From positions 1 through 33,014 of the forward strand of contig JAIESI010000231.1 of the NCBI GenBank assembly GCA_019746135.1: DNA of 33,014 nucleotides, read 5' to 3'. A program made the position numbers and the translations under genes. The notes beneath the pieces were generated by a model that searched no databases, was not told the origin of the DNA, and worked only from the letters and a program-made list of their open reading frames with translations. The DNA comes from Xanthobacteraceae bacterium. GTDB taxonomy: Bacteria; Pseudomonadota; Alphaproteobacteria; Rhizobiales; Xanthobacteraceae. This document shows, piece after piece, positions 16,677-25,008 of the stretch; within the stretch, counting starts at the first letter, position 1, and each line of letters opens with the position of its first letter.

Positions 16677-17861
16677 TTAGCCTGTGTACTCCAGGATGTG
16701 CATCCCCGCGCCGGCGCGGTCGATGAGATAGAGCCGCCCGTGCTCGTCGGTGCCGATGTCGTTCGACTGCACCGCCGGCCGGTCGCCCTCCAGCGCCGGT
16801 ACGAAGCAGCCGACCTCCTTCGGATGGAATGGATCGCTGACGTTCACCGCACGAAGCCCGGCGTTGAAGTAGGTCAGGAACACGATGTCCTTCCACGGTC
16901 CGTCCGCCGGCATGTATTCCAGAACGTTGTGCGCACCGTACCGGCCCGGCCGGTCGTAGTACTTCTCGCGGTCCGGCATGAAGGTCGCGATCGGCACGAG
17001 CTTGTCCTCCTTGCGCGCGTCGATCACCCACATGAACTGCGCGTCCCAGTATTTCTGCTTGGCGCGCGCCTCGTCGGTGCAGATCAGGTACGGCCGGTCG
17101 CCGAGCGGCCAGCAGGTGTGGTTCGAGCCGGGGAAGGGCGGCGCCCACGAAAGGTGCCCGACGAGCTTCATGTTGGAAAGATCGGAGCAATCAATGACGG
17201 AAATGCCGCCGCCCCACCACGCGCAGTACATGCGGTTGCCGCGGATGGTCGGCGGGCCGTGCAGCGTGACGGCCTCCTCGTGCGGCTGCGCGCTGCCGAA
17301 ATCGCCGTCGCCGTTCGTCGCCTTCATCCACGGCAGGCCGAACTGGCTGATCACCTCGGGCTTGAGCGGGTCGGAGATGTCGAGCGTCCAGATCACGCGA
17401 CCGTTCCAGCCGGGCGCGTTGTTCGGCAGCATCGCAAGCTTGCGCTTGTTGTCGACGCCGAAGCGGTGCGGGCCGGTGCCGGGCAGGTCGTAGAAGCGGA
17501 CCTGTTTCGGCTCGCCGCCCTTGCTGATGTCGAAGATGAACAACCCGGTGCGGGCGTTCCTTCCGGCCTCGCCGCCGAGCCGCTCGGAATTGACGTAGAG
17601 GAAGTCGCCGTCGACCACGCGCAGCTTGTGCGAATGCACGCCGGGCGGCGATTTCACCTCGGCGACCTTCTTCGGCTTGCGCGGATCGCGCACGTCGTGG
17701 ACGGTGAAGCCCTCGGGACCGTTGTAGGACGCCGAGCCGACCGCGCCGACATAGGCGAAGCCCTTGTGCACCTCGACGATCGAGCCGCCGCCCCAGGCGG
17801 CCGACGAATCATGGCCGAGCAGCTTGAAATTCTTTGCTTCTTCCGGAATTGTCACCGACAT
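16677..17861 (-). CDS. LVIVD-repeat beta-propeller protein
   Basis: This 394-aa protein is built of repeated blades of the LVIVD type: VHDVRDPRKPKKVAEV, FIFDISKGGEPKQV, WTLDISDPLKPEVI, SVIDCSDLSNMKLV and AVNVSDPFHPKEVG recur at about 50-70 residue spacing. No signal peptide is seen, so it appears cytoplasmic. Propellers of this group are usually interaction or substrate-binding scaffolds without established catalysis. It contains many His and Trp residues in conserved-looking positions (PHRFGVDN, HTCWPLGD, GAHNVLEY), so a metal or ligand site is possible. ATG 17861 follows AGGAG at 7 nt. It lies 27 bp downstream of the ThDP enzyme gene and is probably co-transcribed with it. Confidence 0.8.
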   Translation of the reverse strand: MSVTIPEEAKNFKLLGHDSSAAWGGGSIVEVHKGFAYVGAVGSASYNGPEGFTVHDVRDPRKPKKVAEVKSPPGVHSHKLRVVDGDFLYVNSERLGGEAGRNARTGLFIFDISKGGEPKQVRFYDLPGTGPHRFGVDNKRKLAMLPNNAPGWNGRVIWTLDISDPLKPEVISQFGLPWMKATNGDGDFGSAQPHEEAVTLHGPPTIRGNRMYCAWWGGGISVIDCSDLSNMKLVGHLSWAPPFPGSNHTCWPLGDRPYLICTDEARAKQKYWDAQFMWVIDARKEDKLVPIATFMPDREKYYDRPGRYGAHNVLEYMPADGPWKDIVFLTYFNAGLRAVNVSDPFHPKEVGCFVPALEGDRPAVQSNDIGTDEHGRLYLIDRAGAGMHILEYTG

Positions 17862-17888
17862 ACGTTCACTCCTGAATTGCAATTCTTG

Positions 17889-19697
17889 TTACGGCTGATA
17901 GCGCCCGCCGATCGCCACCTTGCTGACGCCGAGGCCGGGCAGCTCCCACACGCCCGCGCCGCCGGGATTCTGGTCGGCGTTGATGTTGACGTCGATCAGG
18001 TACGGCTTGTTGGCGGCGATGCCCTTGCGGATCGCCTCGCCGATGTCGCCGGCGCGGTCGATGCGCACGCCCTCGACCCCGGCCGAGCGCGCCATCGCCG
18101 CGAAGTCCGGGTTGTAGGGCTTGCCGGTGTGCGGCTCCTTGAAGTCGGTGGCGAGCTCACGGCCGTCGAGATAGCCGCGTTGCAACCCGCGGATCGACGC
18201 ATAGGCGTAGTTGTTCCACACCACCCAGACGACCGGCAGATCGTACTCGACCGCGGTGCCGAGCACGTTCGCGTGCATGAAGAACGCGCCGTCGCCGCAG
18301 ACCGATACGCAGGGACGGTCGGGCGCGGCGAACTTCGCGCCGAGCACACCGGCGACGCCGAAGCCCATCGCGCCGAAGCCCATGCAGCCGATGAAGCTGT
18401 CCGGCCGCTTCGGCTTGCAGAACTGCAAGAGCCAGTTGTGATGCACGCCGATGTCGCTGACCATGATGGCGTCGTCCGGCAGCGCCTTGTCGATCTCATA
18501 GGCGGCACGTTGCGGATGGACCGGCGTCGCGTCGTCGACGAAGCCCGGCGCGATGAACTTGTTCCATTCCTGGCGCATGCCGTCGATCGTTGCGAGCCAT
18601 TTCCTGCGCGACGCCGCGGCGTCGGCCACGCCCTTGCGCGTCTCGAGCTCCGCCAGAACCTGCCGCAGGAAGGTGCGGACGTCGGCCATCAGCCCGAGCG
18701 CGGTGGGATAGTTGCGGCCGATCTCCTCGGGGTCGATGTCGACATGGATCAGCCTGGTCGGCGGGATGGTGAACGAGTAGCCGGGAATCCACGAGCTCGA
18801 GGTGCGGTCGTCGAAGCGCACGCCGAGCGCCAGCAGCACGTCGGCCTGCCGGGTCGCGCCGTTCGCCTGATAGGCGCCGCCGCGCGAGACGAGGCCCAGC
18901 GACAGCGGATGATGCGTGTCGATCGCGCCGATGCCGCTCATCGAATGCGCCACCGGGATCTGCAGCTTCTCGGCCAGCGTCAGCAGGTCCGCGGTCGCGC
19001 CGCCGTACTTGACGCCCTGGCCGACGAGAATGACCGGCCGCTCGGCCTTGAGCAGCATGTCGATGGCCTGCTTTACGCCGTCGGGATCGGCACCACAGCG
19101 CGACGAGATGTTGGCGCTCCACTCCTCCGGCTTCGGCGTCTCTTCCGCCGCGGCTTCCAGGAACACGTCGAAAGGAACGTCCAGCACCACGGGGCCGGGA
19201 CGTCCGGTGACCATGGTCTTCCACGCCTGCCGCACCGCTTGCGGCACCTGCTCGCCGCGCGTGGGCTGGAACACCTTCTTGCAGATGCTGCGCACGGTGG
19301 AGGGGAAGTCGGCAGCGCTCTGCCGGTACATCTCCTGGAACGCGCCGCGGTTGAACTGGGTGGTCGGCACGTTGCCGGTGACGGCGAGGAACGGAACCGA
19401 GTCGAGATAGGCGGTGGCGAGCGCGATCGGCAGGTTGGCCGAGCCCGGGCCGCAGGACGTGAACGTGGCGACCGGCCGCCCCTTCACGCGGTAGTAGGCG
19501 TCGGCCATGAAGCCGCAGACGCTCTCGTGATGCACCGAGATGGTTTTGATGTCGCTCTGCCGCTCGTGCAGTGCGTCGATGAACTGGATGTTGCCGTGCC
19601 CGCACAGGCCGAAGGCGTAGGGGACTTTCTCGCGGATCAGGTAGTCGACGATGACCTGCGCCCCGTTGAGGCGGTTGTCGGATGAACGCTTGAGCAT
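17889..19697 (-). CDS. thiamine-diphosphate-dependent enzyme, acetolactate synthase-like
   Basis: This 602-aa protein has the three-domain ThDP decarboxylase/ALS layout. Glu58 (VHHESVCGF) activates the thiazolium. The middle domain covers about residues 200-350 (PVILVGQGVKYGG, LALGVRFDDRTS). The C-terminal ThDP-Mg motif runs from G468-D469-G470 to N495-N496. Family members make or cleave 2-keto acids and acyloins; the catalytic-pocket residues do not identify the substrate, and no small regulatory ALS subunit is nearby, so branched-chain amino acid synthesis is unlikely (inference). It is first in a minus-strand string with the LVIVD propeller, SDR, Bug protein and amidohydrolase. ATG 19697 has only a weak AAGAAAG upstream. 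Confidence 0.88.
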   Translation of the reverse strand: MLKRSSDNRLNGAQVIVDYLIREKVPYAFGLCGHGNIQFIDALHERQSDIKTISVHHESVCGFMADAYYRVKGRPVATFTSCGPGSANLPIALATAYLDSVPFLAVTGNVPTTQFNRGAFQEMYRQSAADFPSTVRSICKKVFQPTRGEQVPQAVRQAWKTMVTGRPGPVVLDVPFDVFLEAAAEETPKPEEWSANISSRCGADPDGVKQAIDMLLKAERPVILVGQGVKYGGATADLLTLAEKLQIPVAHSMSGIGAIDTHHPLSLGLVSRGGAYQANGATRQADVLLALGVRFDDRTSSSWIPGYSFTIPPTRLIHVDIDPEEIGRNYPTALGLMADVRTFLRQVLAELETRKGVADAAASRRKWLATIDGMRQEWNKFIAPGFVDDATPVHPQRAAYEIDKALPDDAIMVSDIGVHHNWLLQFCKPKRPDSFIGCMGFGAMGFGVAGVLGAKFAAPDRPCVSVCGDGAFFMHANVLGTAVEYDLPVVWVVWNNYAYASIRGLQRGYLDGRELATDFKEPHTGKPYNPDFAAMARSAGVEGVRIDRAGDIGEAIRKGIAANKPYLIDVNINADQNPGGAGVWELPGLGVSKVAIGGRYQP

Positions 19698-19754
19698 TGA
19701 GTACTTTCTTGCTGGAGGGCAGCGATAACCTAGCGCCGCTCTATCGTTCTGTCA

Positions 19755-19908
19755 TTCCGGGGCGCGCGCATCAGCGCGTTTACGCGCGTCTTCGACGCGC
19801 CATGGCGAGCCCGGAATCCATACTCCGCAGCGGCGGTTATGGAATCCGGGTTCGGCCCCATAGCGCGTCGAAGACGCGCGTGAACGCGCCAAGGGCGCCG
19901 CCCCGGAA
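19755..19908. repeat. long imperfect palindromic intergenic element
   Basis: Nested inverted repeats cover the whole 154 bp: outer arms 19755-19764 and 19899-19908, a perfect 19-bp pair 19782-19800 with 19863-19881 (extendable outward with one mismatch), and inner CCGGAATCCATA-type arms around 19808-19848. The transcript could fold into one long hairpin. This TTCCGGGGCG element type is common in Bradyrhizobium relatives. It lies between the ThDP gene start and the stop of the ABC binding protein, and may terminate the latter's transcript. Confidence 0.75.
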
Positions 19909-19925
19909 GGACCGTGGGGATAGAG

Positions 19926-20897
19926 CTAACGCGCCAACCGCTTCAGCGCACGGTCGTAATAGGACAAATCGAGATATTTCGCCGGGTCGGGCGCCGGCCC
20001 GCCCTCGACCTCCTGCCGCAGTTTCAGCACGTTGTCGAAGCCCTCGGCATTGAGCCGGGCGTCCGGATTGAAGCCAAAGCCCGGCTCGATCATCAGGTCG
20101 TAGCTGCGGGTGGCAAGCGAGCGCGTGAGGTGGCGCTTGCTCATCAGGAGCGCAATGGCCTCGTCGCGGTTGGCCTTGTCGAGCACCCAGCGCAGCGACT
20201 CGATGTAGCCCGCGAGATAGCGCTCGAGAACATCCGGGTTCGCCTTGGCCCAGGCGCGTAGAACGAAGGCGCCGCCGGCCTGATACGGTCCGAGCATGTC
20301 CACCGTTCGGCCGAGGCTCTTCAATCCGGCCTCGATGGTCTGCGCCGAGAACGGCAGGTTCATGATCGCCGCTGCATTGTCGCCGCCTTCGAGCATGGCC
20401 TTGAGGCGGAAGGGGCCGGCGCCGACCGCGTTGATCCGGTAGTCGACGCCGTCCTTCAGGCCGTTGCGGAGAAGGATTTTCTTCGCCTGCAGCGCGTAGG
20501 CGGTGTTCGGCGCGTCGGTGACCAGCGCCTTGCCGCGGATGTCGGCAAACGAACTGATGTCTTTGGCGACGATGAACTCGTTGGTGCCGCCGTCCCCGCC
20601 GGAGACGATCACCACGTCGACCTTGGCGGTTTCGATCATGGCGAGCGCGTTGTCGACCGCAGAATGCACGACCTCGAACTTGCCGTTCGCCAGCCCCTGG
20701 CGCTGGGCGCTGGAGCTCTCGGTGAATTCGAATTCGAGCTTAATGCCATGTTTGGCAAAGATGCCCTTCTCGACGCCGACAAAGAACGGCAGCGAGCGCG
20801 CGGTCGGAAACGTGTTCAGCCGGACCAGGTCTTCGGCGGCCGCCGGCGCGGCAACCGCCGCGAGAGCGAGGGCCGCGGCAAAGCGCAAGGTTTTCAT
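19926..20897 (-). CDS. ABC transporter substrate-binding protein, nitrate/sulfonate/taurine (NMT1/SsuA-like) type
   Basis: This 323-aa periplasmic protein has a clean signal peptide (LRFAAALALAAVAAPAAA, cleaved near residue 21). The mature start resembles the NitT/TauT binding-protein family (FFVGVEKGIFAKHGIKLEFE), followed by GKFEVVHSAVDNALAM, IRGKALVTDAPNTAYALQ and a lobe-2 segment near AAAIMNLPFSAQTIEAGL. No permease or ATPase is adjacent. The only matching membrane pair is at 5483-7134. It is divergent from the flavin oxidoreductase gene at 21013. ATG 20897 has GAAGG upstream. Ligand unknown; sulfonates, pyrimidine-like or aromatic compounds are possible in this family. Confidence 0.88.
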   Translation of the reverse strand: MKTLRFAAALALAAVAAPAAAEDLVRLNTFPTARSLPFFVGVEKGIFAKHGIKLEFEFTESSSAQRQGLANGKFEVVHSAVDNALAMIETAKVDVVIVSGGDGGTNEFIVAKDISSFADIRGKALVTDAPNTAYALQAKKILLRNGLKDGVDYRINAVGAGPFRLKAMLEGGDNAAAIMNLPFSAQTIEAGLKSLGRTVDMLGPYQAGGAFVLRAWAKANPDVLERYLAGYIESLRWVLDKANRDEAIALLMSKRHLTRSLATRSYDLMIEPGFGFNPDARLNAEGFDNVLKLRQEVEGGPAPDPAKYLDLSYYDRALKRLAR

Positions 20898-21012
20898 GGG
20901 TATTGCCTTCGGATAGCGGCCGGACCGAATTCAAGATATGACAGGGTTGCGTTCGATATGGCGAGCTTAGCGGACGGCGAGGCCGAGATCGAGCAAGGCG
21001 GAGATCAAGAGA

Positions 21013-22122
21013 ATGAGACTGGGTTACTTCACGATGCCGGTGCATCCGCTGCACCGTCCCTGGGCGGAAACGCTGAAGGAGGACCGCGAGGCCATCATCC
21101 TGGCCGACAAGCTCGGCTTCTACGATGCCTTCATGGGCGAGCACCTGACCGACCGGGCCGAGAACATCACGTCGAGCATGATGTTCAACGCTTCGCTCAT
21201 CACCGATACCAAGCAGATCAAGCTCGCCACCGGCACCACCAACCTGTCGCAGATCCATCCGGTGGTGATCGCCCAGCAGGCGGCGATGTTCGATCATCTG
21301 TCCGAGGGCCGCTTTATCTTCGGCGTGAGCCCCGGCGCGCTGGTCTCGGACGCCGAGGTGCTCGGCATCCTGGAGCAGGACCGCAACAAAATGTTCGCCG
21401 AGGCGATCGACGTGATCCTCGCGATCTGGGAGCGCGATCCGCCCTACGACATCGACTTCCCCGACAACCGCTTCAAGGTGTCCACGGCGCGCACCCAGGC
21501 ACTGGAGATCGGCGTGGGCTACATGGGCAAGCCGTACCAGAAGCCGCGGCCGGAGATCGTCGGCACGGTGGTGGCGCCGTTCTCGCCGGGCGTGGTGCTG
21601 ATGGGCAAGCGCGACTTCCATCCGCTGTCGGCGAACTTCCTGCTCTCCAAGCATCTGAAGTCGCACTGGGAGAACTACTCCAAGGGCAAGGCGGAAGCCG
21701 GCGCAAAGCCCGACGTCAAGGACTGGCGCGTGGCGCGCACCATCTGCGTCGCCGATGACGACAGGACGGCGGAGCGCTACGGCCGCACCGGCAAGGGCAA
21801 TCCTTACGAATTCTACTGGTCGCAGATGCTGTTCAAGATGAAGCGCGGCAAGCGCGCTTATGTCTTCAAGAGCCACAAGGACCAGCCGGACGACGAGATC
21901 ACGCTGGACTACGTGATGGACAACTGCGTGATCCACGGCAGCGTCAACAGGGTGGTGGACCAGCTGCTCGCCTTGCGCGAGGAGATCGGCGACTTCGGCG
22001 AGATCGTCTATGCCGGCATGGACTGGGCCGATCCGGCACTGGCCAGGCGCTCGATGCAGCTCATGGCCGAGCAGGTGATGCCGCGCGTCAACGCGGCGGT
22101 CGGCAAGTCAGCGGCGGCCTAG
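21013..22122 (+). CDS. LLM-class flavin-dependent oxidoreductase (luciferase-like monooxygenase)
   Basis: This 369-aa luciferase-fold enzyme shows the N-terminal GYFTMPVHP strand, an internal ADKLGFYDAFMGEHLTD segment typical of the first barrel strands, LATGTTNLSQIHPVVIAQQ and HLSEGRFIFGVSPGALVSD. FMNH2- or F420-dependent members oxidise organosulfur compounds, nitriloacetate-like chelates, or other organics; an FMN partner reductase is not obvious nearby. Divergent placement from an SsuA/TauA-type binding protein fits uptake plus oxidative cleavage of the same compound (inference). Its stop codon abuts the first palindrome of a tandem array. Confidence 0.88.
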   Translation: MRLGYFTMPVHPLHRPWAETLKEDREAIILADKLGFYDAFMGEHLTDRAENITSSMMFNASLITDTKQIKLATGTTNLSQIHPVVIAQQAAMFDHLSEGRFIFGVSPGALVSDAEVLGILEQDRNKMFAEAIDVILAIWERDPPYDIDFPDNRFKVSTARTQALEIGVGYMGKPYQKPRPEIVGTVVAPFSPGVVLMGKRDFHPLSANFLLSKHLKSHWENYSKGKAEAGAKPDVKDWRVARTICVADDDRTAERYGRTGKGNPYEFYWSQMLFKMKRGKRAYVFKSHKDQPDDEITLDYVMDNCVIHGSVNRVVDQLLALREEIGDFGEIVYAGMDWADPALARRSMQLMAEQVMPRVNAAVGKSAAA

Positions 22123-22280
22123 AGCATGATCCCGAAAAGTGTGAAGCGGTTTTCGGGAAAGATCATGCTCAAACAAGAGCATGATCCCGAAAAGTGTGAA
22201 GCGGTTTTCGGGAAAGATCATGCTCAAACAAGAGCATGATCCCGAAAAGTGTGAAGCGGTTTTCGGGAAAGATCATGCTC
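22122..22280. repeat. three tandem copies of a 55-bp palindromic element
   Basis: Copies begin at 22122, 22177 and 22232 and are nearly identical. Each holds GAGCATGATC and its complement GATCATGCTC around CCGAAAA and TTTTCGG, giving a 17-bp stem with a 4-nt bulge (GAAA) on the 3-prime side and a GTGTGAAGCGG-type loop. This is a repeat family widespread in Bradyrhizobium-like genomes, normally seen as single or paired copies. The first base overlaps the stop codon of the LLM gene, so the array begins exactly at the end of that message. Confidence 0.9.
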
Positions 22281-22290
22281 GAACAAGCAG

Positions 22291-22358
22291 CTGAAGCGGG
22301 ATGACGATTCGAAGAAAAGTCATTCCGCTTCAGGTCCGCGGCGGCGTAGCGCCGCCGC
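22291..22358. repeat. two further hairpins following the tandem palindromes
   Basis: A 15-bp stem (22291-22305 with 22319-22333, one G-T pair) beginning CTGAAGCGG is followed by a perfect 9-bp GC stem (22338-22346 with 22350-22358, 3-nt loop). Together with the preceding array they give five consecutive hairpins between the LLM gene and the FMN protein, which should separate the two transcripts. Confidence 0.75.
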
Positions 22359-22421
22359 GCGACATTCGGCCGTCACAGGGCTGACATACGTTCCGGAGGT
22401 TGTCGGGCTTCGGGGGATTGG

Positions 22422-24047
22422 ATGCGCTACGTCGCGATCGTTGCGAGCTTCGCCGGCACGCTGGTGTTCGGCCTGCTCATCCTGCTCAGCAGCTGGTTCG
22501 TCGTTCCGTTCGCCGTGTGCGCCATTCTCGTCGCGATCGGCCTCTGGGACATGGCGCAGACCAAGCACAGCCTGCGCCGCAACTATCCGATCCTCGCCAA
22601 TCTCCGTTTCATGCTGGAGAAGATCAGGCCGGAGATCCGCCAGTATTTCCTCGAAAGCGACGTCGACGGCACGCCGTTCAACCGCAGCAAGCGGGCGGTG
22701 GTGTACCAGCGCGCCAAGGGGCAGCTCGACAAGCGACCGTTCGGCACCCAGCAGGACATCTACGGCGACAATTTTGAATGGATCAACCATTCGCTCATGC
22801 CGGCGCCGCCGACGCAGCATGATTTTCGCGTCACCGTCGGTGGACCCGATTGCAAGCAGCCTTACTCGCTGTCGCTGTTCAACATCTCGGCGATGAGCTT
22901 CGGCTCGCTCAGCGCCAATGCGATCCGTGCGCTGAACAGCGGCGCAAAGCTCGGCAACTTCGCCCATGACACCGGCGAGGGCGGCTACAGCCGCTATCAC
23001 AAGGAATTCGGCGGCGACATCATCTGGGAGATCGGCAGCGGCTATTTCGGCTGCCGCAACGCCGACGGCACGTTCTGCGCCGAGGATTTCGCCAGGGAGG
23101 CGGCCAATCCTCAGGTCAAGATGGTCGAGATCAAGCTGTCGCAGGGCGCAAAGCCCGGCCACGGCGGCGTGCTGCCCGGCCCGAAGGTGACGGCCGAGAT
23201 TTCCGACGCGCGCGGCGTGCCCATTGGCGTCGATTGCGTGTCGCCGGCGAGCCACTCGGCGTTCGGAACGCCGCTGGAGATGATGCATTTCATCGCGCGA
23301 CTCCGCGAGCTCTCGGGCGGCAAGCCGGTCGGCTTCAAGCTCTGCATCGGCCATCCGTGGGAGTTCATGGGCATCTGCAAGGCGATGCTGCAGACCGGCA
23401 TCCGTCCGGACTTCATCGTCATCGACGGCACCGAAGGCGGCACCGGTGCGGCGCCGCTGGAGTTCGTCGACCACATCGGCACGCCGATGCGCGAGGGCCT
23501 GCTGTTCGCCCACAACTGTCTCGTCGGCTGCGGGCTGCGCGACACCATCAAGCTTGGCGTCGCCGGCCGCATCATCACCGGCTTCGATATGGCGCGGGTG
23601 CTCGCGCTCGGCGCCGACTGGTGCAATGCCGCACGCGGTTTCATGTTTGCGCTCGGCTGCGTGCAGGCGCAGTCCTGCCATACCGACCATTGTCCATCCG
23701 GCGTCGCGACGCAGAACCAGCTCCGCCAGCGCGCTCTGGTGGTTCCCGACAAGGCGGAGCGGGTGCGGCGCTTCCACGACAACACGCTCGCCGCGCTGTC
23801 GGAACTGATCGGTGCCGCAGGGCTCGTTCGTCCGAAGGACTTGACGCCGATGCATCTGCTCAAGCGGGTGTCGGCGCACGAGGTCAAGACTTTCGCCGAG
23901 CTCTACACCTTTCTCGGCGACCGGGAACTTCTGGCCGGAACCGCGCACGCCTATTACGCGCAGGCCTGGAACATCGCCCATGCCGGCAGTTTCTCGGTCC
24001 TGCCGGAGGTGAAGGCGACCGCCGAAGCGCAGGGGCAGGCGGCTTAA
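22422..24047 (+). CDS. membrane-anchored FMN-binding glutamate synthase-family protein
   Basis: This 541-aa protein begins with two hydrophobic segments (VAIVASFAGTLVFGLLILL and FVVPFAVCAILVAIG). A glutamate synthase alpha-subunit FMN barrel follows: AMSFGSLSANAIRALN, HDTGEGGYSRYH, KPGHGGVLPGPKV and IVIDGTEGGTGAAP. The [3Fe-4S] cysteines Cys413, Cys419 and Cys424 (C-x5-C-x4-CPSGVATQ) are intact. It lacks the glutaminase domain and the large remainder of GltB, so it is not a full glutamate synthase. Stand-alone members of this family are often called archaeal-type or GlxD-like; their substrate is unsettled. ATG 22422 follows GGGGGA. It is preceded by hairpins and probably has its own promoter. 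Confidence 0.87.
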   Translation: MRYVAIVASFAGTLVFGLLILLSSWFVVPFAVCAILVAIGLWDMAQTKHSLRRNYPILANLRFMLEKIRPEIRQYFLESDVDGTPFNRSKRAVVYQRAKGQLDKRPFGTQQDIYGDNFEWINHSLMPAPPTQHDFRVTVGGPDCKQPYSLSLFNISAMSFGSLSANAIRALNSGAKLGNFAHDTGEGGYSRYHKEFGGDIIWEIGSGYFGCRNADGTFCAEDFAREAANPQVKMVEIKLSQGAKPGHGGVLPGPKVTAEISDARGVPIGVDCVSPASHSAFGTPLEMMHFIARLRELSGGKPVGFKLCIGHPWEFMGICKAMLQTGIRPDFIVIDGTEGGTGAAPLEFVDHIGTPMREGLLFAHNCLVGCGLRDTIKLGVAGRIITGFDMARVLALGADWCNAARGFMFALGCVQAQSCHTDHCPSGVATQNQLRQRALVVPDKAERVRRFHDNTLAALSELIGAAGLVRPKDLTPMHLLKRVSAHEVKTFAELYTFLGDRELLAGTAHAYYAQAWNIAHAGSFSVLPEVKATAEAQGQAA

Positions 24048-24126
24048 ACGCGTTCGGCCTCATTATCGCCGCTGTTGGCGCTATCCCGGTTCACCAGGCT
24101 GGGAGGGGGAGCAGCGGAACCACTGA

Positions 24127-25008
24127 ATGGCATGGACCCTATTGCGCGTCTTGGCGAGTGTGCTGGCATTGTCGGTTGTCACTTCGGCTGATGCGAAACC
24201 CGCGAAACCTGCAAAACGCGCAAAGGCCGATCGGATCGATATTGCATACGTCGCGCCGAAGTCGCCGGAACACCGGGCGGTGCTGGAACTCGTCAAAGAG
24301 CACCGCACGTTGGAGAAGATCAAGCAATTGCTCAGCCCGCTGCGCCTGTCGCGCCGGCTGCTGATCAAGACCGCGGGTTGCGACGGCGTTTCAAACGCGT
24401 GGTACGACGGCAAGGCCGTGACCGTCTGCTACGAATATCTGGACGAAGTCTGGAAGAACGTGCCCGACGAGGCCGCGCCGGCCGATGTTGCGCCGATCGA
24501 TGCGCTGATCGGTCCGGTGATGGACGTGTTTCTGCACGAGGCCGGCCATGCGGTGTTCGACATCCTTCAGGTGCCGCTGTTCGGACGCGAGGAGGACGCC
24601 GCCGATCAATTCTCCGTCTACATCATGCTGAAGATGGAGAAGGACGAGGCGCGCCGGCTGATCCTGGGCACCGCCTATCAGTACAAGGGCGATCTGCAGT
24701 CGCCGACGGTGTCGATGCCGCTGAAGAAATTCGCCGACGAGCACGGCACGCCGTCGCAGCGCTATTTCAACGTGCTGTGTCTGGCTTATGGCGCCGACCA
24801 GGCGCTGTTCGCCGATTTCGTGTCCAAAGGCCTGCTGCCCAAGGAGCGCGCCGAGGGCTGCGACGATGAATATGCGGGGGTCGCGTTTGCGTTCGACCGG
24901 CTGATTACGCCGTCGATCGACAAGAAGCTTGCGGGCAAGCTGCGCCGGCGCTGGCTCCTGCCGATCGACACGCGCCTGAAGAAGCGCCGCTATTCTAGTG
25001 TCCACTGA
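24127..25008 (+). CDS. DUF4344 putative zinc metallopeptidase, secreted
   Basis: This 293-aa protein has an N-terminal signal peptide (LLRVLASVLALSVVTSADA, cleaved near residue 23) and a Lys/Ala-rich linker. The zinc-peptidase motif H137-E138-A-G-H141 is followed by GREEDAADQFS (about 153-163), which probably supplies the third ligand; both are hallmarks of DUF4344. An N-terminal Cys pair (Cys85, Cys101) may form a disulfide. Predicted to act in the periplasm or outside; substrate unknown. The gene is 79 bp downstream of the FMN protein, and its last 14 bp overlap the end of the convergent HlyD gene. Confidence 0.8.
   Translation: MAWTLLRVLASVLALSVVTSADAKPAKPAKRAKADRIDIAYVAPKSPEHRAVLELVKEHRTLEKIKQLLSPLRLSRRLLIKTAGCDGVSNAWYDGKAVTVCYEYLDEVWKNVPDEAAPADVAPIDALIGPVMDVFLHEAGHAVFDILQVPLFGREEDAADQFSVYIMLKMEKDEARRLILGTAYQYKGDLQSPTVSMPLKKFADEHGTPSQRYFNVLCLAYGADQALFADFVSKGLLPKERAEGCDDEYAGVAFAFDRLITPSIDKKLAGKLRRRWLLPIDTRLKKRRYSSVH

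Noticed and set aside
16698..19685. 995-aa plus-strand open frame
   Set aside because: It is the antisense of the ThDP and LVIVD genes. Its composition is rich in Arg, His, Val and Ala with no family motif, a result of GC-rich third positions on the other strand.
17889..19697. Biosynthetic acetolactate synthase large subunit (ilvB)
   Set aside because: No regulatory small subunit or other branched-chain amino acid gene is nearby and the context is catabolic, so the symbol was not assigned.
22122..22280. CRISPR array
   Set aside because: The units are contiguous 55-bp palindromes without variable spacers and there are no cas genes; they are tandem copies of a dispersed palindrome.
22320..23981. 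553-aa minus-strand open frame
   Set aside because: Lies opposite the glutamate-synthase-like gene and shows only compositional bias.
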